The position numbers were made by a program, and so were the translations under genes. Source: Xanthobacteraceae bacterium (GTDB lineage: Bacteria; Pseudomonadota; Alphaproteobacteria; Rhizobiales; Xanthobacteraceae). From it: 64,000 nt of DNA. The notes under the pieces are model-generated. The model worked only from the letters and a program-made list of their open reading frames with translations, made no database searches and was not told the DNA's origin. This document shows, piece by piece, positions 8,156 through 15,993 of the stretch. Every line of letters begins with the position of its first letter. The first letter of the stretch is position 1. The stretch covers positions 372,001 through 436,000 of the forward strand of contig JALHLQ010000001.1 of the NCBI GenBank assembly GCA_022844485.1. Reading direction: 5' to 3'.

Positions 8156-9343
8156 TTACGCCGCTTCAAGCGCGTTCAGCAAATCCTCGCAGACGTCATC
8201 CGGATGTTCGAGTCCGGCGGAAAACCGCACGAGTCCGTCGGTGATGCCGATCTCGGCCCGCTGCTCGGGCCTGAGGCGCTGATGCGTCGTCGTCGCGGGA
8301 TGCGTGATCAGGCTTTTTGCATCGCCGAGATTGTTGCTGATGCGGATGAGTTTGAGCGCATTCAGAAATCGGAACGCCGCCGCTTTGCCGCCAGCGACCT
8401 CGAAAGCCACCAAAGTCGAGCCGCCGCGCATCTGCTTGCGCGCGATCTTGGCCTGCGGGTGATCGGGCCGCCCGGGATAGATCATGCGGACGATCTTCGG
8501 ATGTTCGACGAGCGCAACCGAAACGGTCGCCGCCGTGTCGGTCTGCCGGCGCACACGCACATGCAGCGTCTCCAGTCCTTTCAACAACACCCAAGCATTG
8601 AAGGGCGAGATCGACGGACCTGTCTGCCGCAGCAGGTTGTGGATATGCGCCTGAATGAATTCGTTCGATGCGAGGATGATTCCGCCAAGACAGCGGCCCT
8701 GTCCATCGATGTGCTTGGTGCCGGAATAGACGACGCAGTCCGCGCCGAGCGCGAGCGGGCTCTGCCAGAGCGGTGTCGCGAACACGTTATCGACAACAAG
8801 CGTTGCACCCGCGCTGTGCGCGATCTCCGCGACCGCACGAATGTCGATGATCTCGAGCGTCGGATTGGTCGGGCTTTCGAGAAAGAAGGTGCGCGTGTTC
8901 GGCCGCACGGCCTTGTGCCAGGCGTCGAGATCGATGCCGTCGACCAGCGTCGACGCCACCCCGAAACGGGGCAACAGATCCTCGACGATGTAGCGGCAGG
9001 ATCCGAACAGCGCCCGCGCCGCCACCACATGGTCGCCGGCCTTCAACTGCCCCATGAGCGAAGCGGTGACCGCGGCCATGCCGCTCGCCGTCGCGCGCGC
9101 GGCCTCGGCACCCTCGTAGGCGGCCATCCGCTCTTCGAGCATCGCAACCGTCGGATTGGAAAATCGCGAGTAGAGAAATCCCGGCTCGTCGCCGGAAAAG
9201 CGCGCTGCGCATTCCTCGGCGCTCTCATAGATGAATCCCTGCGTCAGGAAGAGCGCCTCGGAGGTTTCCCCGAACTCGGTGCGCATCTGTCCCGCATGAA
9301 CGAGGCGCGTTTCGGGGCGGTAAGGGCGCTGGGGCGCGGACAT
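8156..9343 (-). CDS. metZ: O-succinylhomoserine sulfhydrylase
   Basis: PLP enzyme of the Cys/Met metabolism family that makes homocysteine from O-succinylhomoserine and sulfide. It has 395 residues from the ATG at 9343, preceded by AAGGAGG at 6 nt; homologs start similarly (RPETRLVHAGQ). PLP contacts include YSRFSNPT and SGMAAV, and the Schiff-base Lys210 lies in SGTKHIDGQG. The LVVDNVFATP block is typical of MetZ rather than cystathionine lyases, though cystathionine gamma-synthase is the nearest alternative. It is monocistronic here, controlled by a promoter, SAM-II riboswitch and terminator directly upstream. Confidence 0.93.
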   Translation of the reverse strand: MSAPQRPYRPETRLVHAGQMRTEFGETSEALFLTQGFIYESAEECAARFSGDEPGFLYSRFSNPTVAMLEERMAAYEGAEAARATASGMAAVTASLMGQLKAGDHVVAARALFGSCRYIVEDLLPRFGVASTLVDGIDLDAWHKAVRPNTRTFFLESPTNPTLEIIDIRAVAEIAHSAGATLVVDNVFATPLWQSPLALGADCVVYSGTKHIDGQGRCLGGIILASNEFIQAHIHNLLRQTGPSISPFNAWVLLKGLETLHVRVRRQTDTAATVSVALVEHPKIVRMIYPGRPDHPQAKIARKQMRGGSTLVAFEVAGGKAAAFRFLNALKLIRISNNLGDAKSLITHPATTTHQRLRPEQRAEIGITDGLVRFSAGLEHPDDVCEDLLNALEAA

Positions 9344-9363
9344 GCGGGCCTCCTTCGGCCAAT

Positions 9364-9391
9364 AAAAAACCCGGCCATGACAAGCCGGGTT
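9364..9391 (-). terminator. Intrinsic terminator in the metZ leader
   Basis: Reading on the minus strand, AACCCGGC (9391-9384) pairs with GCCGGGTT (9375-9368) around an 8-nt loop and runs into six T (9369-9364). It sits between the riboswitch and the metZ Shine-Dalgarno, so it is the likely expression platform by premature termination. Confidence 0.8.
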
Positions 9392-9409
9392 CGCGTGCGC
9401 CCCCGGCCC

Positions 9410-9462
9410 TTTAGCGACTTCTTTTACGTGGCTGCAAGCCGGCCGGCCCAAATGACCACGGG
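9410..9462 (-). ncRNA. SAM-II (SAM_alpha) riboswitch upstream of metZ
   Basis: On the minus strand the segment starts CCCGTGGTCATTTGGGCCGG, continues with GGCTTGCAGCCACG and ends AGTCGCTAAA. CGTGG and CCACG form the P1 stem, and the 3' GCTAAA-type segment is the part that forms the pseudoknot in the SAM-II family. Conserved blocks (GGT.ATTTG, GGCTTGCAGCCACGT, AAGTCGCTAAA) match the alphaproteobacterial class known before metA, metX and metZ genes. High S-adenosylmethionine should lower metZ expression. An intrinsic terminator follows 18 nt downstream. Confidence 0.9.
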
Positions 9463-9472
9463 ATAACGATGC

Positions 9473-9501
9473 TGTTTACGGGCGCTCCTCCTTTCCGTCA
9501 A
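9473..9501 (-). promoter_or_regulatory. Probable promoter of the metZ riboswitch transcript
   Basis: On the minus strand TTGACG (9501-9496) and TAAACA (9478-9473) are separated by 17 nt. The implied transcription start near 9466 is just outside the first riboswitch stem at 9462. The -35 box is good, the -10 box weak; the spacing to the aptamer is the main support. Confidence 0.5.
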
Positions 9502-9539
9502 GGCGCGCTTGGGCTAGAGGGGCGCTGAAGGGAGTTGCG

Positions 9540-10673
9540 ATGCCGATTGCCTTCAGCGCCGAGAAGGGCATCCTGCCGGATCGCATGATCGCCGAGCTGG
9601 TCAAGGCCGGCATGATCATCCCGGCCTATGACCTCGTGTCCGGCCAGGTGCAGCCCGCAAGCCTCGATCTGCGGCTTGGCGAGACCGCCTACCGGGTGCG
9701 GGCGAGTTTCCTCCCCGGCCCGCGCGCGCGTGTCGCCGATCGGATCGAGAAGTTCAAGCTGCACGAGTTCTCCATCGCCGACGGCGCCGTGCTGGAGACC
9801 GGCTGCGTCTACATCGTGCCGCTCCTGGAAAGTCTCGCGCTGCCGCCTGACCTTGCGGCAGCGACGAACCCGAAAAGCTCGACCGGCCGCCTCGATGTTT
9901 TCACCCGCGTGATCGCGGATAATGCCCGAAGTTTCGACCAGATCGAGGCGGGCTATCATGGTCCGCTCTACGCGGAGATTTCACCGCGCACGTTTCCGGT
10001 GCTCGTGCGGGAAGGATCGCGGCTGTCACAAATTCGCTTTCGACGCGGCCACACGACCCTCGACACCGAAGCGCTCACGGCGCTTCATGCGCGCGAGAAA
10101 CTCGTCGATGCGCCGGACGCAGATTGCGCCGGCGGCGTTGCGTTGAGCGTCGATCTCTCGCCGCATTTCCATCCGGGGCCTCAAGGAGGCGAGCCGAAAG
10201 GGGCGGGCATCGTCGGCTATCGTGCCAAGCGCCACACCGGCGTGGTGGATGTGGATCGGCGCTCCGGCTACGCCGTGCACGATTTCTGGGAACCGCTGGC
10301 TGCGCGCGAGGACCGGAGCCTCATTCTCGATCCGAACGAATTTTACATACTCGCCTCGAAGGAAGCCGTGCAGGTCCCGCCGGATTTCGCTGCGGAGATG
10401 GTGCCGTTCGATCCGCTCGTCGGCGAATTCCGTGTTCATTATGCGGGATTTTTCGACCCTGGCTTCGGCCACGCAGGCGCGGGCGGCAAAGGCTCGCGCG
10501 CCGTCCTCGAGGTGCGCTCGCGCGAAGTGCCGTTCATCCTGGAGCACAGCCAGATCGTCGGCCGCCTCGTCTATGAGCGCATGATGGCGCGTCCTACAAA
10601 GGTCTATGGTGAGGCGATCGGGTCCACCTACCAGGCGCAGGGCCTGAAGCTCTCGAAGCATTTCAAGAGTTGA
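9540..10673 (+). CDS. dcd: dCTP deaminase, long two-domain alphaproteobacterial type
   Basis: Converts dCTP to dUTP for thymidylate synthesis. At 377 residues it is about twice the size of E. coli Dcd and corresponds to the long DCD family, with two dUTPase-like halves. The first half has QPASLDLRLGETAYRV, PKSSTGRLDVFTRVI and a turn QIEAGYHGPLYAEISPRTF; the second half has DPNEFYILASKEAVQVPPDF and FDPGFGHAG followed by AVLEVRSREVPFILEHSQ. The ATG at 9540 follows GGGAGTTGCG. It is divergent from metZ, sharing the promoter region, and convergent with the channel gene 6 nt away. Confidence 0.9.
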   Translation: MPIAFSAEKGILPDRMIAELVKAGMIIPAYDLVSGQVQPASLDLRLGETAYRVRASFLPGPRARVADRIEKFKLHEFSIADGAVLETGCVYIVPLLESLALPPDLAAATNPKSSTGRLDVFTRVIADNARSFDQIEAGYHGPLYAEISPRTFPVLVREGSRLSQIRFRRGHTTLDTEALTALHAREKLVDAPDADCAGGVALSVDLSPHFHPGPQGGEPKGAGIVGYRAKRHTGVVDVDRRSGYAVHDFWEPLAAREDRSLILDPNEFYILASKEAVQVPPDFAAEMVPFDPLVGEFRVHYAGFFDPGFGHAGAGGKGSRAVLEVRSREVPFILEHSQIVGRLVYERMMARPTKVYGEAIGSTYQAQGLKLSKHFKS

Positions 10674-10679
10674 CGCTCG

Positions 10680-11501
10680 TCATCCGGCGCCCTGTGAACG
10701 GCGGCTGATTTCCGTTCGAAGCGCTGTCACGTCCGCTCGCAAGGCCTTGATCTCAGCGACCAGCGGCTCGGTTTCCTCTTCGATCAAGGCACGCTCGGCT
10801 TCGCGCTCCTCCGCCTCTTCCTTCGCGTGCTCGGCTTGCATTGCGTTGACGACGACGCCGATGAAAAGGTTCAGCACCATGAAGGTCGTCACGATGATGA
10901 ACGTGATGAAGAAGAGCCAGGCATAGGGAAACTTCTCCATCACCGGCCGGGTGACGCCGTCGACCCATCCCTCCAGCGTCATCACGGTGAAGAGCGTGAA
11001 CAGGGATGTGCCGATCGAGCCGAAGAGCTGCGGATAGTCGGCGCCGTAGAGCTTCGTCGCGATCACCGCAAAGACGTAGTAGATGAGCGCAATCAACAGC
11101 ACGATCGATCCCATCCCGGGCAAGGCGCCGATGAAGCCCGTCACCACGCGCCGCAGCGATGGCACCACCGTGATCAGCCGCAGCACGCGGAGGATACGCA
11201 AGGCGCGGAAGACGGAAAACGCCTCCGTTGTCGGCACAAGGGCAATGGCGACCACGCTGAAATCGAACAAATTCCAGGGATCGCGCCAGAAGCGAAAGCC
11301 CTGCACGACCATGCGCGTGCCGATTTCCAGCACGAACACCGCGAGGATCAGCCGGTCGATGGCGTAAAGCCACTCGCCAAAGCGCTCCATGACGGCGGGA
11401 TTCGTCTCCAGCCCGAGCGTGACGGCATTGATCAGGATGAGCGCGGTGACGACCCGCTCGGTTCGCCGGTCCTCGATCACCTGACGCATCGTCTCGATCA
11501 C
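10680..11501 (-). CDS. Bacterial voltage-gated sodium/calcium-type channel (ion transport protein)
   Basis: 273-residue single-domain channel, almost the length of NaChBac. S1-S3 hydrophobic segments are followed by an arginine-rich S4 (FRALRILRVLRL near residue 100), a pore with filter-like FTVMTLEGWVDG (near residue 175; NaChBac has TLESW), an S6 (FIIVTTFMVLNLFIGVVVNA) and a charged C-terminal coiled coil, which forms the tetramer bundle in this family. Ion preference cannot be read safely; Gly in place of the filter Ser may matter. I took the GTG at 11501, with GGAGGG 5-6 nt upstream, over the TTG at 11525. Confidence 0.85.
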   Translation of the reverse strand: MIETMRQVIEDRRTERVVTALILINAVTLGLETNPAVMERFGEWLYAIDRLILAVFVLEIGTRMVVQGFRFWRDPWNLFDFSVVAIALVPTTEAFSVFRALRILRVLRLITVVPSLRRVVTGFIGALPGMGSIVLLIALIYYVFAVIATKLYGADYPQLFGSIGTSLFTLFTVMTLEGWVDGVTRPVMEKFPYAWLFFITFIIVTTFMVLNLFIGVVVNAMQAEHAKEEAEEREAERALIEEETEPLVAEIKALRADVTALRTEISRRSQGAG

Positions 11502-11609
11502 GTCGACCCCTCCGACCTCGTGCAACGGAGAGCTTACTTACCCCCAAGGTCCCTTCCATCCAAGGGCGCTCTTGCCGCGTCCGGGCGGCCTCCGTATGTT
11601 TGAAGTGCC

Positions 11610-11684
11610 GCGGGCGTAGTTCAGTGGTAGAACGACAGCTTCCCAAGCTGTATGTCGTGGGTTCGATTCCCATCGCCCGCTCCA
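11610..11684 (+). tRNA. tRNA-Gly (anticodon CCC)
   Basis: Full cloverleaf: acceptor stem GCGGGCG (11610-11616) with CGCCCGC (11674-11680), D arm GTTC-AGTGGTA-GAAC, anticodon stem ACAGC/GCTGT around loop TTCCCAA with CCC at 11642-11644, T arm GTGGG-TTCGATT-CCCAT, discriminator T and encoded CCA (11682-11684). It decodes GGG. A glycosyltransferase ORF begins 8 nt downstream. Confidence 0.97.
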
Positions 11685-11691
11685 ACATCTC

Positions 11692-12885
11692 ATGTCCGCA
11701 CAAATGAGCCGAAGCCCGCATGTTGCGTTCGGAGTGCTTCGGCTGAAGCCTGCCGGGGGAATCGAGCACCAGGCCTTGCGCCTTGCGGAAGTGCTTGCGG
11801 CCCGCGGGCTCGCGGTCACAATCTTCACCACCAAGCCTCCGGAAGAGACGCCCCCGGGCGTGTCAATCGCGCTCTTGAAACGCCGCGGCCTGACGAACCA
11901 TGCGCGCATGACGTCGTTCTCGGATGATTTCACGGCGGCGGCGCGCAAGCGCGCCGATCTTGTCGTCGGTTTTCAGAAGCTGCGCGGGCTCGACATGCTC
12001 GTCTGCGGAGACTGGTGCTTTGTCGACCGGCAGGCCTCATGGTGGAAGCGCCTCATGCCGCGCTATCGCGTCATGGCCGCGTTGGAGCGCGCCTGCTTCG
12101 ATCCCTCGTCCGCGACTCATATCCTGGCCATGGCGCGCCCGCAGCTCGACGCCTATGTCGCCGCCTATTGCACGTCGGCCGCGCGCACGACCGTGCTGCC
12201 GCCGACGCTCGATCCGCGTTTTCGCGCAACCACAATTGATTCCACGCGGCGCTCATCGGCTCGCGCGCGCTACGGTCTATCCGAGGGCACCGTGGCTTGG
12301 CTTTGGGTCGGCCTGCAGCCGCATGTGAAGGGGCTCGACCGCGTGTTCGATGCCCTCGCCGCGCGGCCCGAGGCGATGCTTTTCATCTGCGGCGTCGATG
12401 CAAAGCACCGCATGCTCGCGCCGCTTCTGGCGAATTCGCGCCGCCGCGGCTATGCCGACCGCATCCGGATCGTGGGGCTCCTCGCCCCGGACCAGGTGGC
12501 CGAACTCTTTGCCGCCGGCGACCTCCTCGTTCATCCCGCGCGGCTGGAAGTGGCCGGTCTGGTCATCCTCGAGGCTCTCGCGAGCGGCCTGCCGGTCATC
12601 ACGACTGCCAATTGCGGCTTCGCCGAGCATGTCGAGAAAGCCGGAGCCGGCGTCGTGCTCGCCACGCCGTACGACCCCACACAACTCGCCGCGGCGCTTC
12701 GCACGGCCGACGAGCGACAGCGGCGGGAATGGTCGCGCCACGCGCTCGCCTACGGCTCGAAGCCGGAACTCTATTCCGGGATGGACCAAGCGGCCGATAT
12801 CCTGGAGGCCGCCGCGCGCCGGGCTGCGTCGCCGGAGCAGGTTGCGGGTTCAGCCCGGTCGGCTTATGTCGATGGAAATGGCTGA
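11692..12885 (+). CDS. GT4 glycosyltransferase, WaaG-like (LPS core type)
   Basis: 397-residue GT-B fold glycosyltransferase. The donor-site EX7E motif is E286...E294 in ARLEVAGLVILEALASG, followed by GLPVITTANCGFAEH. Middle segments resemble WaaG (RfaG): GDWCFVDRQASWWKRL, RYRVMAALERACF and VLPPTLDPRFR. WaaG adds the first glucose to the heptose region of LPS core at the inner membrane; the acceptor here is not known. The ATG at 11692 is 8 nt after tRNA-Gly, so transcription may read through the tRNA; an ATG at 11704 is an alternative. Its end overlaps a small membrane-protein gene. Confidence 0.85.
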   Translation: MSAQMSRSPHVAFGVLRLKPAGGIEHQALRLAEVLAARGLAVTIFTTKPPEETPPGVSIALLKRRGLTNHARMTSFSDDFTAAARKRADLVVGFQKLRGLDMLVCGDWCFVDRQASWWKRLMPRYRVMAALERACFDPSSATHILAMARPQLDAYVAAYCTSAARTTVLPPTLDPRFRATTIDSTRRSSARARYGLSEGTVAWLWVGLQPHVKGLDRVFDALAARPEAMLFICGVDAKHRMLAPLLANSRRRGYADRIRIVGLLAPDQVAELFAAGDLLVHPARLEVAGLVILEALASGLPVITTANCGFAEHVEKAGAGVVLATPYDPTQLAAALRTADERQRREWSRHALAYGSKPELYSGMDQAADILEAAARRAASPEQVAGSARSAYVDGNG

Positions 12886-13042
12886 ACCCACGAATCCAAC
12901 CCTAACCGTCGCCGCGCGTCCGGCCTTGATCATCGCGGGCGGGGTCGGTCTGTTGCTCGGAGGCACGCTGGCGCTCTGGGCCTACTATGGCAGCGCGGTC
13001 TTTTTCGCGATGATTGCGGCCGGGATCGCCGCCTGCTTTTGA
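12866..13042 (+). CDS. Small single-pass membrane protein upstream of SCO1
   Basis: 58 residues from the ATG at 12866, with in-frame ATGs at 12872 and 12878. After a short polar N-terminus comes a glycine-rich membrane helix (ALIIAGGVGLLLGGTLALWA) and a C-terminus ending VFFAMIAAGIAACF. I recall similar short proteins ahead of SCO1/SenC genes in Hyphomicrobiales, which suggests a role near cytochrome oxidase assembly, but no function is established. It overlaps the end of the glycosyltransferase by 20 nt, and its stop precedes the SCO1 ATG by 8 nt. Confidence 0.65.
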   Translation: MSMEMAEPTNPTLTVAARPALIIAGGVGLLLGGTLALWAYYGSAVFFAMIAAGIAACF

Positions 13043-13050
13043 CGTCAGCC

Positions 13051-13650
13051 ATGCCTCCCCGCGCTTTCCGCATTGTCGTAATCGCCGCAGCGTTCCTGGC
13101 CGGGCTCCTGGCCGCGATGGCGGTCGTGGTGCTGGTCGTGGGACCGAACCGGGGCGTGGTGTCGACGGGGATCGCAAGCGTTGGCGGCCCGTTCCGACTC
13201 CTCGACCACAATGGCCGCTCGATGACCGAAGCGGACCTGAAAGGTCGCCCGTTCCTGGTTTTCTTCGGTTTCACGCATTGTCCCGACGTCTGCCCGACCA
13301 AGCTTTTCGAAGTCTCGGAGGTGCTTGGCAAGCTCGGCCCGGAGGCGAAGAAAATCAGCGCGCTGTTTGTCACCGTCGATCCCGAGCGGGACACGCCCGA
13401 GAAGATGAAGGAGTACCTCTCGAGCTTTAATCCGCAGCTCGTGGGATTGACCGGCGACCTCGATGCGATTGCCGCTATGGCGAAGGCCTACCGCGTTTAT
13501 TTCAAGAAGATGCCGCTTGAGGCCGGCGGCTACACGATGGATCACACGGCGATCGTGTACCTGATGAACAAGAACGGCGAGTTCGTCGCGCCCTTCAATC
13601 TCAACCGTTCCCCAGAACAGGCGGCGGCGGACCTGCGCCGTTATCTGTGA
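13051..13650 (+). CDS. SCO1/SenC copper chaperone for cytochrome oxidase
   Basis: 199-residue membrane-anchored thioredoxin-like protein that delivers copper to the CuA centre of cytochrome c oxidase subunit II. An N-terminal helix (IVVIAAAFLAGLLAAMAVVV) is followed by the domain with the metal-binding CPDVC (Cys77, Cys81, in THCPDVCPT) and His165 in MDHTA. The ATG at 13051 was chosen; a TTG at 13039 overlapping the previous stop is possible. Its oxidase target is encoded about 44 kb away in the ctaC-ctaE cluster. It is convergent with the FAD oxidoreductase. Confidence 0.93.
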   Translation: MPPRAFRIVVIAAAFLAGLLAAMAVVVLVVGPNRGVVSTGIASVGGPFRLLDHNGRSMTEADLKGRPFLVFFGFTHCPDVCPTKLFEVSEVLGKLGPEAKKISALFVTVDPERDTPEKMKEYLSSFNPQLVGLTGDLDAIAAMAKAYRVYFKKMPLEAGGYTMDHTAIVYLMNKNGEFVAPFNLNRSPEQAAADLRRYL

Positions 13651-13660
13651 ACGGGGCCGT

Positions 13661-14971
13661 TCAAGCTGGCTTGATCTCGCGCCGATCCCGATAGCGATAG
13701 AGGGCGAGCATGAGAGGAGCGAAGCGGCGGATCACTCCGTGCAAGGGCAGGGGCGTCGGCTCGCCGAAAGGGATCGCCAAGTCCCTGTCAGGCGTCCCTT
13801 GCGCCGCGCGTGCCAGTTCGCGGCCGATACCAAATGCCAGCGCGACCGCCCGGCCATTGCAGCCCGCCCAAGCATAGGCATCGGGTCCGATCCGGTGAAA
13901 GCGCGGCAGGTAATCTGGGGTCATGGCGATAAGCCCGTTCCAGACATAGTCGAACGAGACCTCGCCCAATTGAGGAAACAGCCGCTTGAGCCGTGTCCCG
14001 ATCTGGTTTTTCAGCCGGCTGACGGAATTGAGGGGCAGCATCAGCGCACCGCCGGTGACGAGCCTGTCGCGGGCGTCGATGCGCGCGAAGTAAAGCTCGC
14101 CATGGGTATCGGACATGGCCTGGCGTCCTGGGATGATGGTTCGACGCACGGCGCCGGTCAGGGGCGTCGTCGCCATCTGCCAGGACATGACAGGGACGAA
14201 TTCGTGGGCGACATCGGGCATCAGCTTGGGCGCGAACGCATCCGTATAGGCATTGGTCGCGAAAATGATCGCCCGTGCGGAGACGCTGCCCTGCGGCGTC
14301 GTGAGCACCCAGCGTCCTTCGCGCCGTTCGAACCGCGTGACCGGCGAGCGACCGTAAAGCGAGCTGCCCGCCTGCAACAGCACCCGAGCCAGCCCACGCG
14401 CCAAGGCAAGCGGGTTGATGTGCCCCCCGCTGCGGTTCCAGAACCCACCATACCAGGCCGTTGAGCCGAGCATGTCGCGCACCTGCTCGCGCGAGAGAAG
14501 CTCGACGGGTGCATTCCATTTCCGCCATTGCGTGACGCGCCGCTCGGCGATCTTGATCCGGCCCGGCGAGTGAACCGGTTGAATCCAGCCGGTCTGTTCA
14601 GCCTCGGCCGCGATGCCTTTGGCTCGCGCCAGGTCGAACAGCATCGATGCGCTGTCGCGCACGAGTGGGACAAATCGTTCTCCCGACTCGCCAAACCGCG
14701 CGACGATTTCATCCGGATCGACGCGCGAAAGAGTAGGAATGACCTGCCCGTTGTTGCGGCCGGCCGCCCCGAAACCCGGTTCCACGGCTTCGATCACCGC
14801 AACGTCGACGCCTGCATCGCGCAAATGGAGTGCGGCCGAAAGTCCGACAAAGCCGGCGCCGACAATGGCGACGTCGGCGCGTCTCTCGCCCTGCAAGGTG
14901 GGAAGCGCCGGCCCGGGCGGCGTCACGCTTTCCCATAGCGAAAGCGGCGGATCGAAGCAGCGCGTTTGCAT
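13661..14971 (-). CDS. FAD-dependent oxidoreductase (DAO family, PuuB-like)
   Basis: 436-residue flavoenzyme with N-terminal dinucleotide fold VAIVGAGFVGLSAALHL and the GFGAAGRNNGQVIP segment seen in glycine oxidase, sarcosine oxidase and gamma-glutamylputrescine oxidase relatives. A C-terminal YVWNGLIAMTPDYLPRFHRI and GCNGRAVALAFGIGRELA complete the fold. The substrate is probably an amine or N-substituted amino acid, but no neighbour narrows it. The ATG at 14971 has AGGA about 9 nt upstream; a TTG at 15007 extends the frame. It is divergent from the VOC gene. Confidence 0.85.
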   Translation of the reverse strand: MQTRCFDPPLSLWESVTPPGPALPTLQGERRADVAIVGAGFVGLSAALHLRDAGVDVAVIEAVEPGFGAAGRNNGQVIPTLSRVDPDEIVARFGESGERFVPLVRDSASMLFDLARAKGIAAEAEQTGWIQPVHSPGRIKIAERRVTQWRKWNAPVELLSREQVRDMLGSTAWYGGFWNRSGGHINPLALARGLARVLLQAGSSLYGRSPVTRFERREGRWVLTTPQGSVSARAIIFATNAYTDAFAPKLMPDVAHEFVPVMSWQMATTPLTGAVRRTIIPGRQAMSDTHGELYFARIDARDRLVTGGALMLPLNSVSRLKNQIGTRLKRLFPQLGEVSFDYVWNGLIAMTPDYLPRFHRIGPDAYAWAGCNGRAVALAFGIGRELARAAQGTPDRDLAIPFGEPTPLPLHGVIRRFAPLMLALYRYRDRREIKPA

Positions 14972-15092
14972 TGCTGTATCCTGCCTTGCAGGTGGCGTGC
15001 CATGCAAGATCGCGACCTCATGGCGATTGCGTCGCAGCGAGGGTTGGGCTCAACTGCAAGCCATTGAGGACCTTGATTGATGGACTGCGCTC

Positions 15093-15950
15093 ATGGGGTT
15101 TCCGACGCTTGCCGGCCTTGATCATGTGATGATCGTCGTGCGCGACCTCGACCAGGCCGCCGCGAACTGGCGCCGGCTCGGGTTCACGCTCTCGCCGATG
15201 GGCGTTCATAGCGCGCATCTGGGATCGGCGAACTACACAATCATGCTTGCTGACGATTACCTTGAGCTTCTCGGTGTGATCGCGGAGACGCCGAATAACG
15301 CATCCGTGCGCGCGGCTCTGCAAAAGCGCGAGGGCATTCATCGCGCTGCGTTCAAAACGACCGATGCGGCCAAAGGAGCGTCCGCCCTGAAAGCGCGGGG
15401 GCTCGAACCGAACGGGCCGATCGAGTTCAGCCGTCCTGTCGAACTGCCGAACGGAGGCAAGTCGGAAGCGCGTTTCCGCGTATTCCGCTGGCCGGAGACC
15501 GAGCGGCCCGGCGATCTCGGGATTTTTGCTTGCGAGCACCTGACCCCGAATGCGGTGTGGATTCCGGAATTGCAGCATCACGCCAATACGGCACGGCGTA
15601 TTGTTCGGATCGAGATTGTGTCGCTTTCCCCGCGCAAGCATGCCGATCACATGGCGCAGCTCATTGATGCCGCTCCGTCGGAAGAAGCCGATGGCGCGTG
15701 GCGCGTGCCGAGTGGCGGTGGGCGCGCCGATTTTGTTTTTCTCGATCGCCAGCTGTTGCTCCAGCGACATCCGGCCGCCGCGGCCGGCGATCTGCCCGAA
15801 GAGGGACCGGTCGCAATCATTCTTGCGGCCGCCGATCTTGAGGCTGCGCACCGCTCTGTCGGTGCCCGCGGCGTTGCCGGGTCAAACCAGGTCGATGTCC
15901 CGCTTAAGAACGCAAGCGGCGCTCTGCTGAGTTTCGTCGCCGAGAAATGA
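15093..15950 (+). CDS. VOC (glyoxalase-like) family protein
   Basis: 285 residues beginning with a vicinal-oxygen-chelate module (GLDHVMIVVRDLDQAAANWR) like the Glyoxalase_3 family, with a further VOC-like half toward the C-terminus (IILAAADLEAAHRSV). Such proteins bind a metal through His/Glu side chains and act as lyases, isomerases or dioxygenases, or only bind ligands. No substrate can be assigned. It precedes the peptide-type ABC operon by 43 nt and may be cotranscribed with it. Confidence 0.75.
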   Translation: MGFPTLAGLDHVMIVVRDLDQAAANWRRLGFTLSPMGVHSAHLGSANYTIMLADDYLELLGVIAETPNNASVRAALQKREGIHRAAFKTTDAAKGASALKARGLEPNGPIEFSRPVELPNGGKSEARFRVFRWPETERPGDLGIFACEHLTPNAVWIPELQHHANTARRIVRIEIVSLSPRKHADHMAQLIDAAPSEEADGAWRVPSGGGRADFVFLDRQLLLQRHPAAAAGDLPEEGPVAIILAAADLEAAHRSVGARGVAGSNQVDVPLKNASGALLSFVAEK

Positions 15951-15993
15951 ACCCTGACGTGCGACACGATCTTTCCGAGCCGAGGAGCGTTTG

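Noticed and set aside
11610..11684. tRNA-Gly as an integration site for a genomic island
   Set aside because: No integrase, no duplicated tRNA 3' segment seen in the window and the following genes look native.
13648..13663. TGAACGG-GG-CCGTTCA palindrome joining the convergent SCO1 and FAD-oxidoreductase stops
   Set aside because: The loop would be too short for a good hairpin and no T tract follows; probably incidental.
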